Shown: positions 35,598 to 45,007 of the stretch, piece after piece
How the letters are laid out: the number at the start of each line of letters is the position of its first letter
Numbering within the stretch: position 1 is the stretch's first letter
Assembly (NCBI RefSeq): GCF_003955715.1
Contig: NZ_CP034463.1
Location: 4,278,001-4,342,000 of the forward strand
Direction of reading: 5' to 3'
Length of the DNA: 64,000 bases
DNA from: Streptomyces aquilus
GTDB lineage: Bacteria; Actinomycetota; Actinomycetes; Streptomycetales; Streptomycetaceae
Notes under the pieces: model-generated
The model's database searches: none
Seen by the model: only the letters and a program-made list of their open reading frames with translations
What the model was told of the DNA's origin: nothing
Translations under genes and position numbers: made by a program

Positions 35598-36071
35598 ATG
35601 AGCGAGCGACTCCAGCCCGGGGACGTAGCCCCCGCCTTCACCCTCCCCGACGCCGACGGCACCGACGTGTCCCTGGCGGACCACAAGGGCCGCAAGGTCA
35701 TCGTCTACTTCTACCCCGCGGCCCTCACCCCCGGCTGCACGAAGCAGGCCTGCGACTTCACCGACAACCTGGAACTGCTGGCCGGCGCCGGGTACGACGT
35801 CATCGGCGTCAGCCCGGACGCCCCGGAGAAGCTGGCGAAGTTCAGGGACAAGGAGAACCTGAGGATCACGCTGCTGGCCGACCCGGAGAAGACGGTCACC
35901 GAGGCGTACGGGGCGTACGGCGAGAAGAAGAACTACGGCAAGACCTACATGGGCGTCATCCGCTCCACGATCGTGGTGGACGAGGAGGGCAAGGTCGAAC
36001 GGGCGCTGTACAACGTCCGGGCGACGGGCCACGTGGCGAAGATCATCAAGGACTTGGGCATTGGAAGCTGA
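35598..36071 (+). CDS. bcp: Thioredoxin-dependent peroxiredoxin (Bcp/PrxQ)
   Basis: 157 residues. PAALTPGCTKQACDFTDN holds the peroxidatic Cys (residue 47) and, five residues later, the resolving Cys of the PrxQ class. GDVAPAFTLPDADG at the N-terminus and RSTIVVDEEGKVERA at the end complete the family pattern. It reduces hydroperoxides in the cytoplasm. Its last 26 bp overlap the convergent GNAT gene. Confidence 0.95.
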   Translation: MSERLQPGDVAPAFTLPDADGTDVSLADHKGRKVIVYFYPAALTPGCTKQACDFTDNLELLAGAGYDVIGVSPDAPEKLAKFRDKENLRITLLADPEKTVTEAYGAYGEKKNYGKTYMGVIRSTIVVDEEGKVERALYNVRATGHVAKIIKDLGIGS

Positions 36072-36558
36072 CCCAGACATCAGGAGCCAGGTCGGGCTTA
36101 CCCGGCACCGGCCTGCGCTCCTCTTCCCAGGCACCGGGGGCGATGCTCTCCGCAACCCGCCGCCAGAACCGCACGGCCCCGGGATTGGCGTCCTGGAAGG
36201 CGACGGTCCACTCCCCCGGATGCCGCGCGACGACGTCGCGGACGGCCCGCAGCCCGACGCCACTGCGCCGCACACCCCGCACGACGAAGAAGCTGTTGAG
36301 CACGCGGGTCGACCGGGTGAGCGCCCGCACGAAGGCGAACCCGACGGGGTGCGCTCCGCGGCTGAAGAGATACGCGGCCCAGTCCGCGTCCCCACTGAAG
36401 GCAGCCTCCAGCCGCTCACTCCGGAACGTGCCGTCCGGATGGGGCAGTTGACCCCCGAACTCCGACAGGTCATGCCGGAAGAGAAGCCAGAGCCGGTCGA
36501 GGGTGGGGCGGTCGGCGGGGGTGACGGGGCGGACGGTCAGTTCATGTTCAGCGGTCAT
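36046..36558 (-). CDS. GNAT family N-acetyltransferase
   Basis: 170 residues from ATG 36558; GGGAGG lies 9 nt upstream. The acetyl-CoA loop is VVRGVRRSGVGLRAVRDVV (about residues 97-115), followed by WTVAFQDANPGAVRFWRRV, typical of GNAT strands 4-6. The substrate is unknown. A terminator-like hairpin overlaps its ribosome-binding site. Confidence 0.9.
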   Translation of the reverse strand: MTAEHELTVRPVTPADRPTLDRLWLLFRHDLSEFGGQLPHPDGTFRSERLEAAFSGDADWAAYLFSRGAHPVGFAFVRALTRSTRVLNSFFVVRGVRRSGVGLRAVRDVVARHPGEWTVAFQDANPGAVRFWRRVAESIAPGAWEEERRPVPGKPDLAPDVWVSFQCPSP

Positions 36559-36599
36559 GAAAAAAGCCTCCCGAGCGGACAAGGGGCCGCGGGAGGCTT
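36559..36599 (-). promoter_or_regulatory. Hairpin with T6 overlapping the GNAT ribosome site
   Basis: On the minus strand AAGCCTCCCG (36599-36590) pairs with CGGGAGGCTT (36573-36564) across a 16-nt loop, followed by T6, C, and then the ATG. The 3' arm contains GGGAGG, the ribosome site of the GNAT gene. The structure could end transcription or hide the ribosome site. Confidence 0.6.
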
Positions 36600-36755
36600 G
36601 CAGGTACGAGCAGGTTATCGGGTCGGAGGTTTACGTTTCAAGCGTGAACGGCCCGAGAGTCCGCGGTATCTCGGAAGGCAAGGCCTCCCCTCGTCGCGTA
36701 GCGTGCTCTACCCGTACACTGAACGCTGCTTGTCGAGCGCGATGACCGTTTGTGA

Positions 36756-36839
36756 GCGGCCGTGATGGAATTGGCAGTCATGCTGGGTTTAGGTCCCAGT
36801 GGGTTCACACCCGTGTGGGTTCGAGTCCCACCGGCCGCA
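36756..36839 (+). tRNA. tRNA-Leu (anticodon UAG)
   Basis: An 84-nt tRNA. The acceptor stem GCGGCCG (36756-36762) pairs with CGGCCGC (36832-36838), with discriminator A. The anticodon stem CTGGG/CCCAG holds the loop TTTAGGT, giving UAG (reads CUA). A long variable arm (GGGTTCACACCC) is typical of class II tRNA-Leu. The T arm is GTGGG-TTCGAGT-CCCAC. CCA is not encoded. Confidence 0.95.
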
Positions 36840-36849
36840 CATGTACAGA

Positions 36850-36875
36850 GGGGCTGCCCGAAGCCGGGCGGCCCC
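36850..36875 (+). terminator. Hairpin terminator after tRNA-Leu
   Basis: GGGGCTGCCCG (36850-36860) pairs with CGGGCGGCCCC (36865-36875) with one mismatch; TTT follows. It sits 10 nt after the tRNA. Confidence 0.75.
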
Positions 36876-36886
36876 TTTCTCATCTC

Positions 36887-37489
36887 TCAGCCCAACAGCT
36901 CCCGCACCACCGGCACCAACCCCCGGAACGCCTTCCCCCGGTGGCTGATCGCGTTCTTCTCGGCCGGGGTGAGTTCCGCGCACGTTCGGGTGTCGCCGGA
37001 CGGCTGGAGGATCGGGTCGTAGCCGAAGCCGTTCGTGCCGGACGGGGTGTGGCGGAGGGTGCCCGTCAGGCGGCCCTCGACCACCCTCTCCGTGCCGTCC
37101 GGCAACGCCAGGGCCGCGGCGCAGGCGAAGTGGGCGCCGCGGTGTTCGTCGGCGATGTCGGAGAGCTGGGCCAGGAGGAGGTCCAGGTTGGCCCGGTCGT
37201 CGCCGTGGCGGCCCGCCCAACGGGCCGAGAAGATGCCGGGGGCGCCGTTCAGGACGTCCACGCAGAGGCCGGAGTCGTCGGCGACGGCGGGCAGGCCCGT
37301 GGCCTGGGCCAGGGCGTGGGCCTTCAGGAGTGCGTTCTCGGCGAACGTCACCCCTGTTTCCTTGACGTCCGGTACCTCCGGGTACGCCTCCGCGCCGACC
37401 AGGTCATGGCGCAGACCTGCGTCGGCGAGGATGGCGCGGAGTTCGGTGATTTTGCCGGCGTTGCGGGTGGCGAGGATCAGGCGGGTCAT
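36887..37489 (-). CDS. rdgB: XTP/dITP diphosphatase (RdgB/HAM1)
   Basis: 200 residues. LATRNAGKITELRAIL binds the nucleotide (residues 6-21), TFAENALLKA and ADDSGLCVDVL hold metal-binding acids, and GTNGFGYDPIL is the C-terminal motif. It hydrolyses deaminated purine nucleotides (XTP, dITP, ITP) to the monophosphate. rdgB lies near rph, as in other actinobacteria; the small lipoprotein gene lies between. Confidence 0.96.
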   Translation of the reverse strand: MTRLILATRNAGKITELRAILADAGLRHDLVGAEAYPEVPDVKETGVTFAENALLKAHALAQATGLPAVADDSGLCVDVLNGAPGIFSARWAGRHGDDRANLDLLLAQLSDIADEHRGAHFACAAALALPDGTERVVEGRLTGTLRHTPSGTNGFGYDPILQPSGDTRTCAELTPAEKNAISHRGKAFRGLVPVVRELLG

Positions 37490-37521
37490 GCCCCCAGTAT
37501 CCCGGCCCGGCGACCGGTTCC

Positions 37522-37932
37522 TTACGGCGTGCAGACCTTCGTCAACTCGCCCGCCGCGTCCGTGATCGGGCTGAGGTCGGGGGTCGTGTCGCCGTTGTCG
37601 ACCGACTTGCGGACGTTGTCCACGGCCTTGCCCAGGTCCTCGACCGCCTGGTTGACGTCGGCGTTGTCGGTCTTGTCGCCTATCTCGTCGAGGTTCTTGT
37701 CGATGGAGTCGAGGGACTCGTCGAGCTGGGTCGGGTCGTTGGACGCGTTCTCCACGGCCTGCTGGAGGTCGGTGACGCTGTCGGCGATGGCGTCGGCGGT
37801 CTGGACGCAGTCCAGCGCCTTGTTGACGGCGTCGCAGCCGGTGGTCAGACCCACCGTCAGTCCTACCGCGGCCACCGCGGCGGCGATGACGGTACGGCGT
37901 GGTCGACGACGGCCGCGTCGGCTCTCGGCCAT
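37522..37932 (-). CDS. Putative small lipoprotein
   Basis: 136 residues. The N-terminus is strongly basic (RRGRRRPRR), followed by a hydrophobic stretch and the lipobox LTTGC with Cys near residue 33. The rest is helical and acidic, with repeated D-L/V-x-x-A-V patterns (TDLQQAVENA, VEDLGKAVDN), suggesting a coiled-coil bundle, and Cys residues near 42 and 134. Lipid anchoring is inferred from the lipobox; no family is recognised. Confidence 0.8.
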   Translation of the reverse strand: MAESRRGRRRPRRTVIAAAVAAVGLTVGLTTGCDAVNKALDCVQTADAIADSVTDLQQAVENASNDPTQLDESLDSIDKNLDEIGDKTDNADVNQAVEDLGKAVDNVRKSVDNGDTTPDLSPITDAAGELTKVCTP

Positions 37933-38075
37933 GGTGATGTTCCTCCCTTGTTCAGCCCCAAGGGCCCCCGTGCACTGGCCGGGCGCACAGCGGTGTGCCG
38001 TACGCCCGTACCCGTAGTGACGCGAGTTCGGGCGGTCGGGTTGCCCGTCCCGGCCGCCTTTCCTTGGTGCGTCTT

Positions 38076-38813
38076 TTACTTTTCGAGGACGGTATCAAGG
38101 GCCCTGCGCTGGAGGGCGGCGAGATCCGTGCAGCCCGAAACGGCCAGGTCCAGCAGCGAGTTGAGCTCGTCGCGCGCGAACGGCTCGGCCTCGGCGGTGC
38201 CCTGGACCTCGACGAAGCGGCCGTCGCCGGTGCAGACGACGTTCATGTCGGTGTCGGCCTTGACGTCCTCCTCGTAGCAGAGGTCCAGCAGCGGAACCCC
38301 TCCCACGATGCCGACCGAGACCGCGGAGACCGTGCCGGTCAGCGGCTGGCGGCCGGCCTTGATCAGCTTCTTGCCCTGGGCCCAGGAGACGGCGTCGGCG
38401 AGGGCCACGTAGGCGCCGGTGATGGCGGCCGTACGCGTGCCGCCGTCGGCCTGGAGGACGTCGCAGTCGAGGACGATCGTGTTCTCGCCGAGCGCCTTGT
38501 AGTCGATGACGGCGCGCAGTGAGCGGCCGATGAGGCGGCTGATCTCGTGGGTGCGGCCGCCGATCTTGCCGCGGACGGACTCGCGGTCGCCGCGGGTGTT
38601 GGTGGCGCGGGGCAGCATGGAGTACTCGGCGGTGACCCAGCCCTCGCCGCTGCCCTTGCGCCAGCGGGGGACGCCCTCGGTCACGGAGGCGGTGCAGAAG
38701 ACCTTCGTGTCACCGAAGGAGACGAGGACGGAGCCCTCGGCGTGCTTGCTCCAGCCGCGTTCGATGGTGACGGGGCGGAGCTGTTCGGGGGTGCGGCCGT
38801 CGATTCGAGACAT
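38076..38813 (-). CDS. rph: Ribonuclease PH
   Basis: 245 residues. [18 protein letters not shown] opens the PH fold; [31 protein letters not shown] holds the Arg residues that bind phosphate, and [18 protein letters not shown] the metal site. It trims tRNA 3' ends phosphorolytically. Gene order (rph before rdgB) is that of mycobacteria and other actinobacteria. Confidence 0.97.
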   Translation of the reverse strand: MSRIDGRTPEQLRPVTIERGWSKHAEGSVLVSFGDTKVFCTASVTEGVPRWRKGSGEGWVTAEYSMLPRATNTRGDRESVRGKIGGRTHEISRLIGRSLRAVIDYKALGENTIVLDCDVLQADGGTRTAAITGAYVALADAVSWAQGKKLIKAGRQPLTGTVSAVSVGIVGGVPLLDLCYEEDVKADTDMNVVCTGDGRFVEVQGTAEAEPFARDELNSLLDLAVSGCTDLAALQRRALDTVLEK

Positions 38814-38841
38814 GGCGCTGAGCCTAGCCGCACATGCGGAG

Positions 38842-38870
38842 GGGGCTCCTCCCGCGGTGGGAAGAGCCCC
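38842..38870 (-). terminator. Hairpin terminator after nagF
   Basis: GGGGCTCTTCCC pairs with GGGAGGAGCCCC on the minus strand, one mismatch, 5-nt loop. It lies 20 bp after the nagF stop and before rph. Confidence 0.7.
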
Positions 38871-38889
38871 GGTGATGCCGAAAAGGGTC

Positions 38890-39123
38890 TTACATCATGT
38901 CTTCGATGTCCGCCGCGATCGGGTCGGCGTCCGTGCCGATGACGACCTGGACGGCGGTGCCCATCTTGACGACGCCGTGGGCGCCGGCGGCCTTGAGGGC
39001 GGCGTCGTCGACGAGCGCCGGGTCCTTGACCTCGGTGCGCAGGCGGGTGATGCAGCCCTCGACCTCTTCGATGTTGTCGATGCCGCCGAGCCCGGCAACG
39101 ATCTTCTCAGCCTTGGTGGCCAT
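38890..39123 (-). CDS. nagF: PTS EIIB domain protein, GlcNAc-type (NagF)
   Basis: 77 residues from ATG 39123 (GAGGAG upstream). A stand-alone EIIB domain of the glucose/GlcNAc family: VEGCITRLR holds the phosphorylated Cys (residue 24). It passes phosphate from EIIA to sugar carried by the EIIC proteins NagE1/NagE2, encoded beside it. A DasR-type operator lies in the shared intergenic region. Order and family match nagF-nagE1-nagE2 of S. coelicolor. Confidence 0.94.
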   Translation of the reverse strand: MATKAEKIVAGLGGIDNIEEVEGCITRLRTEVKDPALVDDAALKAAGAHGVVKMGTAVQVVIGTDADPIAADIEDMM

Positions 39124-39214
39124 GTCGGTCTCCTCATGCACAGTTGGCCCAACTTCGCGAGCGATTGCGCCGAACGTACCGAAAGATGACGTCACAGCAA
39201 CCCAATCGTCCGTA

Positions 39215-39230
39215 ACTGGTCTACACCACC
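39215..39230. promoter_or_regulatory. DasR-responsive element (dre)
   Basis: ACTGGTCTACACCACC closely matches the DasR consensus (ACTGGTCTAGACCACT-like). It lies between divergent nagF and nagE1, 92 bp from the nagF start and 21 bp from the nagE1 start. DasR, bound by GlcNAc-6-P or GlcN-6-P, would release it. Confidence 0.88.
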
Positions 39231-39250
39231 TGACAGGCGGTCGCCAACTC

Positions 39251-40543
39251 ATGAGCGCTGACACCGAGATCTCACCCGGACGCCGACGGTGGCAGTCGAC
39301 GTTCCAGGGGCTGCAGAAGATGGGGCGGAGTCTTCAGCTGCCCATCGCCGTCCTGCCGGCCGCGGGCATCCTCAACCGGCTCGGCCAGCCCGACGTGTTC
39401 GGCGACGACGGGCTCGGCTGGACGGACGTCTCCAAGGTGATGGCGGGCGCGGGCGGCGCGCTGCTCGACGGTTCGCTGGGGCTGCCGCTGCTGTTCTGCG
39501 TGGGCGTGGCCATCGGCATGGCGAAAAAGGCGGACGGGTCGACGGCGCTCGCGGCGGTGGCCGGGTTCCTCGTCTACTACAACGTGCTGCGGCAGTTCCC
39601 GGAGGACTGCCCGAGCGGGGCGAAGGCCGTACCGGGCATCGGGTGCCAGGCGACGGTCGACCACACGGTGGTGGCGTTCACGTACCAGAATCCCGGGGTG
39701 TTCGGCGGGATCGTGATGGGGCTGCTGACGGCGTACTTCTGGCAGCGGTACCACCGCACCAAGCTCGTGGACTGGCTGGGCTTCTTCAACGGCCGCCGAC
39801 TGGTGCCGATCATCATGGCGTTCGTGGCGATCGCGTTCGCGGCGCTGTGTCTGTGGATCTGGCCGCCGATCGGTGACGGGCTGGAGAACTTCAGCGACTG
39901 GCTGAGCGACGCGGGTGCGTGGGGTGCGGGCCTCTTCGGTCTGGCGAACCGGGCGTTGCTGGTGATCGGGCTGCACCAGTTCCTGAACGTGCCCATCTGG
40001 TTCCAGTTCGGGACGTACACCAAGCCGGACGGCACCGAGGTGCACGGTGACATCAACATGTTCCTGGCGGGCGACCCGAACGCGGGTCAGTTCACCTCCG
40101 GGTTCTTCCCGATCATGATGTTCGCGCTCCCGGCGGCCGCCCTGGCGATCACGCACTGCGCGAAGCCGCACCGCCGCAAGGAGGTCGGCGGTCTGATGCT
40201 GTCCGTCGCGCTGACGTCGTTCGTCACCGGTATCACCGAGCCGATCGAGTACTCGTTCCTGTTCATCGCGCCGCTGCTGTACGCGGTGCACGCGCTGCTG
40301 ACGGGTGTGTCGATGGCGGTGACGTGGGGGCTCGGGGTGCACGACGGGTTCAGCTTCTCCGCCGGCCTGATCGACTACATCATCAACTGGAACCTGGCGA
40401 CGAAGCCGTGGGCGATCATCCCGATCGGGCTGTGCTTCGCCGCGGTGTACTACGCGATCTTCCGCTTCGCGATCACCAAGTTCGATCTGAAGACTCCGGG
40501 GCGTGAGCCGGAGGAGGAGGTCGAGGACGTGACGAAGGTCTGA
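39251..40543 (+). CDS. nagE1: PTS GlcNAc-type EIIC permease (NagE1)
   Basis: 430 residues, 8-10 membrane segments. FQGLQKMGRSLQLPIAVLPA at the start and GFFPIMMFALPAAALAI are EIIC signatures; FVTGITEPIEYSFLFIAPLLY holds the Glu that contacts sugar. It transports and, with NagF, phosphorylates N-acetylglucosamine. The protein is very similar to the NagE2 gene next to it (tandem paralogues). No EIIB or EIIA domain is fused. Confidence 0.94.
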   Translation: MSADTEISPGRRRWQSTFQGLQKMGRSLQLPIAVLPAAGILNRLGQPDVFGDDGLGWTDVSKVMAGAGGALLDGSLGLPLLFCVGVAIGMAKKADGSTALAAVAGFLVYYNVLRQFPEDCPSGAKAVPGIGCQATVDHTVVAFTYQNPGVFGGIVMGLLTAYFWQRYHRTKLVDWLGFFNGRRLVPIIMAFVAIAFAALCLWIWPPIGDGLENFSDWLSDAGAWGAGLFGLANRALLVIGLHQFLNVPIWFQFGTYTKPDGTEVHGDINMFLAGDPNAGQFTSGFFPIMMFALPAAALAITHCAKPHRRKEVGGLMLSVALTSFVTGITEPIEYSFLFIAPLLYAVHALLTGVSMAVTWGLGVHDGFSFSAGLIDYIINWNLATKPWAIIPIGLCFAAVYYAIFRFAITKFDLKTPGREPEEEVEDVTKV

Positions 40544-40571
40544 GGCCGAAGACCCTTTCAACGCGGTTACA

Positions 40572-40605
40572 GAACCCACGGTTCCCGTCACGGAATCGTG
40601 GGTTC
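40572..40605 (+). terminator. Hairpin terminator after nagE1
   Basis: GAACCCACG (40572-40580) pairs with CGTGGGTTC (40597-40605); an inner TTCC/GGAA pair extends it. It lies 28 bp after the stop codon. Confidence 0.65.
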
Positions 40606-40630
40606 CTTACGTCACCTTCATCGTGCTACA

Positions 40631-40663
40631 ACAGGTCTACACCACTGAGTGGTGTAGACCACC
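40631..40663. promoter_or_regulatory. Two facing DasR-responsive elements
   Basis: ACAGGTCTACACCACT (40631-40646) and its near-complement AGTGGTGTAGACCACC (40648-40663) stand one base apart, forming a 33-bp palindrome. It is 17 bp before the nagE2 start. Two contiguous dre-like sites predict tight repression by DasR. Confidence 0.9.
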
Positions 40664-40679
40664 ACCCGATGGAGGAAGT

Positions 40680-41930
<1,251 letters not shown>

Positions 41931-41946
41931 GGCTCCCACGATGACC

Positions 41947-41979
41947 AAGGCCCCGGTACCGAGGAGGTACCGGGGCCTT
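41947..41979 (+). terminator. Strong hairpin terminator after nagE2
   Basis: AAGGCCCCGGTACC (41947-41960) and its exact complement (41966-41979) enclose a 5-nt loop. It lies 16 bp after the stop. It probably serves the MBL gene on the other strand too. Confidence 0.8.
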
Positions 41980-42005
41980 CGCGTTCGTACGTCTCAGGTC
42001 TCGTC

Positions 42006-42758
42006 TCAGATCTCGTACGACACCCTCGGCGTCGCGAGTTCCACCGGACCGTCGAACACCGCGCGGGCGTCGGCGAGGTTGACCTGCGGGTCGGTCCACG
42101 GGGGGATGTGGGTGAGGACCAGGCGGCGGGCGCCCGCCCGGGTCGCCGTCTCTCCCGCCTCGCGGCCGTTGAGGTGCAGGTCGGGGATGTCCTCCTTGCC
42201 GTGGGTGAACGCGGCTTCGCAGAGGAACAGGTCGGTGTCGCGGGCGAGTTCGTCGAGGACGGGGGTCGTGCCCGTGTCGCCCGAGTACGTCAGCGACTTG
42301 CCGCCGTGCTCCACGCGGATCGCGTACGCCTCCACCGGGTGGGCCACGCGTTCGGTGTGGACCGTGAAGGGGCCGACGTCGAAGGTGGACGGCTTGACCG
42401 TGTGGAAGTCGAAGACCTCGCTCATCGAGGAGGCCGTGGGCGTGTCGGCGTAGGCCGTGGTGAGGCGGTGCTCGGTGCCCTCGGGGCCGTAGACCGGGAT
42501 GGGGGCGCAGCGGCCGCCGTCGTGGCGGTAGTAGCGCGCGACGAAGTACGCGCACATGTCGATGCAGTGGTCGGCGTGCAGATGGCTGAGGAAGATCGCG
42601 TCGAGGTCGTAGAGACCGCAGTGGCGCTGCAACTCGCCGAGGGCACCGTTGCCCATGTCGAGAAGCAGCCGGAAGCCGTCGGCCTCTACGAGGTAGCTCG
42701 AGCAGGCCGATTCCGCGGACGGGAACGACCCCGAGCAGCCGACGACGGTGAGCTTCAT
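42006..42758 (-). CDS. MBL-fold hydrolase (Rv1339-like)
   Basis: 250 residues. SHLHADHCIDM is the HxHxDH metal motif (around residue 60), VYGPEG and YSGDTGTTPVLDE supply further ligands, and VLTHIPPW the last His. This is the RNase Z/phosphodiesterase branch. The M. tuberculosis homologue Rv1339, also next to rph-rdgB, has been reported as an atypical cyclic AMP phosphodiesterase; I infer the same class. The exact substrate cannot be read. Confidence 0.9.
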   Translation of the reverse strand: MKLTVVGCSGSFPSAESACSSYLVEADGFRLLLDMGNGALGELQRHCGLYDLDAIFLSHLHADHCIDMCAYFVARYYRHDGGRCAPIPVYGPEGTEHRLTTAYADTPTASSMSEVFDFHTVKPSTFDVGPFTVHTERVAHPVEAYAIRVEHGGKSLTYSGDTGTTPVLDELARDTDLFLCEAAFTHGKEDIPDLHLNGREAGETATRAGARRLVLTHIPPWTDPQVNLADARAVFDGPVELATPRVSYEI

Positions 42759-43017
42759 GAAGCAGAAACCTCCGCTGGCGGGATGGAGAGAAGTGGGAGC
42801 GTCGGGGGTCGTGCGGTCCGTCGAGCGTAAGGCGCAAAACCCCCTGTCGCTCCTCCGCCAAGGGCTGTTGTGGGCGAACTCACCTGTGCGGCGCTGCCAT
42901 CCGAGGTACCTCACGTTCAGCCGTTCGAGGCTTCGGCGCCCTGACCGGACGGCTGCGGCTGAAACACACGTGCGAGAAGGGCGCGCGGTGGGGATCGTGC
43001 GCCGGTAACGTCGTCGT

Positions 43018-43473
43018 ATGGACACGTCCTGGTGGCTGGCGCTCGTGGCGGTGGTGCTGCTCGCGCTGGTCGCCACGCTCGTCGACGGGTGGGGGCGGGG
43101 GCGCCGGCCGGAGGGGCGACGTACGCGACCGCCCGGGCGGCCGGGCACCCGGGGCGCCGGCGCGCGGCCGCGGCCCGCGGAGATCTGGTGGGCGATCGTG
43201 CCGTACGAGGACGGGCCTGGTGCGAAGGACCGGCCGTGTCTGGTGCTGGCGGTGCACGGGCGGCGGGCGGTCGTCGCGAAGATCACCAGCAAGTACCACG
43301 ACGAGCGGGCGGGAGTCATTCCGCTGCCGCCGGGCTCCGTGGGTGATGCCCACGGGCGGGCGAGTTTCCTGGAGACGGACGAGCTGCGCGAGGTGCCGGT
43401 GTGGGACTTCCGGCGCCGGGTGGGGGTGGTGGACCCGGTCCTGTGGGACCAGGTCCGTCACCTCGCCACTTAG
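43018..43473 (+). CDS. PemK/MazF-like protein with N-terminal membrane segment
   Basis: 151 residues. An N-terminal hydrophobic segment (WWLALVAVVLLALVATLV) and a basic Arg/Pro-rich linker precede a PemK/MazF-like fold: PAEIWWAIVPYE, KDRPCLVLAVHGRRAVVAKI and FLETDELREVP. MazF proteins are RNases, but a membrane anchor is unusual and no antitoxin gene is adjacent. It sits convergently to cysM (4-bp gap). It could be a structural relative rather than a toxin. Confidence 0.82.
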   Translation: MDTSWWLALVAVVLLALVATLVDGWGRGRRPEGRRTRPPGRPGTRGAGARPRPAEIWWAIVPYEDGPGAKDRPCLVLAVHGRRAVVAKITSKYHDERAGVIPLPPGSVGDAHGRASFLETDELREVPVWDFRRRVGVVDPVLWDQVRHLAT

Positions 43474-43477
43474 TGGG

Positions 43478-44434
<957 letters not shown>

Positions 44435-44713
44435 TCAGGCCATGCCGCCGGCCACGGCCGGCAGGATCGTGACGTTGTCGCCGTCGGCGAGCTTGGTGTT
44501 GATGCCCTCGAGGAAGCGGACGTCCTCGTCGTTGAGGTAGACGTTGACGAAGCGGCGCAGCTCGCCGCCGTCCACGATCCGGGCCTGGATGCCCGCGTGC
44601 CGGGTCTCCAGGTCGGTGAAGAGCTCGGCGAGGGTGTCCCCGGTGCCCTCCACGGCCTTCTGGCCGTCGGTGTACGTGCGGAGGATGGTCGGGATGCGGA
44701 CCTCGATGGCCAT
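44435..44713 (-). CDS. cysO: Sulfur-carrier protein CysO (MoaD/ThiS family)
   Basis: 92 residues, a ubiquitin-like fold. VRIPTILRTYTDGQKAVEG starts the fold and GDNVTILPAVAGG ends it, but two further residues (Met-Ala) follow the Gly-Gly. MoaD-family carriers work with the free C-terminal Gly, so removal of Met-Ala would be needed; the Mec protease encoded at 46071-46493 is the likely processor. It lies 6 bp before cysM in the same operon. Confidence 0.94.
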   Translation of the reverse strand: MAIEVRIPTILRTYTDGQKAVEGTGDTLAELFTDLETRHAGIQARIVDGGELRRFVNVYLNDEDVRFLEGINTKLADGDNVTILPAVAGGMA

Positions 44714-44823
44714 GGTTGCGGGCTCCTGTCGGATGGTGTTCGGGTCGGTGGGCGCACGGCAGCGCGGTACAGCAGAGGTGAGTGGCGCCGCGGCTCACGG
44801 CCGTACGGCGGCAGGGAGCAGCG

Positions 44824-44919
44824 TCAACAGATGGCGCTGGCGAGCCTGCACAGGTCGACGTGCAGCCGCGCCACGAGCAGCGTGCCCGGCGTCTTCTCGC
44901 TCACGTCGTGGGAAACCAT
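44824..44919 (-). CDS. Cysteine-ending leader peptide before cysO
   Basis: 31 codons from ATG 44919 to TGA. Its end is LHVDLCRLASAIC, a small Streptomyces leader-peptide signature with Cys codons near the stop. The stop is 110 bp before the cysO start. TACGAT (44926-44931) is 6 nt before the ATG, so translation probably starts on a leaderless transcript. Cysteine supply would change ribosome stalling and downstream expression; this is inferred from similar leader ORFs. Confidence 0.72.
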   Translation of the reverse strand: MVSHDVSEKTPGTLLVARLHVDLCRLASAIC

Positions 44920-44925
44920 GCGGTC

Positions 44926-44931
44926 ATCGTA
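44926..44931 (-). promoter_or_regulatory. -10 element for leaderless cys transcript
   Basis: TACGAT on the minus strand, 6 nt before ATG 44919. The transcript would start at or near the A of the ATG. No ribosome-binding site is visible between. The -35 region is not clear. Confidence 0.6.
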
Positions 44932-45007
44932 TCGATTCCCGGTCCGGGTCCCGGAGTGTGATCCCACATGGTGGACGGATTCCGGCCGGAGGGTGAGACG
45001 GCACAGC

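Noticed and set aside
36756..36839. tRNA-Leu as an integration site for a mobile element
   Set aside because: No integrase gene is adjacent and I saw no second copy of the tRNA 3' end in the flanks.
40631..40663. Terminator between nagE1 and nagE2
   Set aside because: The palindrome consists of two dre-like DasR sites next to the nagE2 ribosome site; a separate hairpin at 40572-40605 fits a terminator better.
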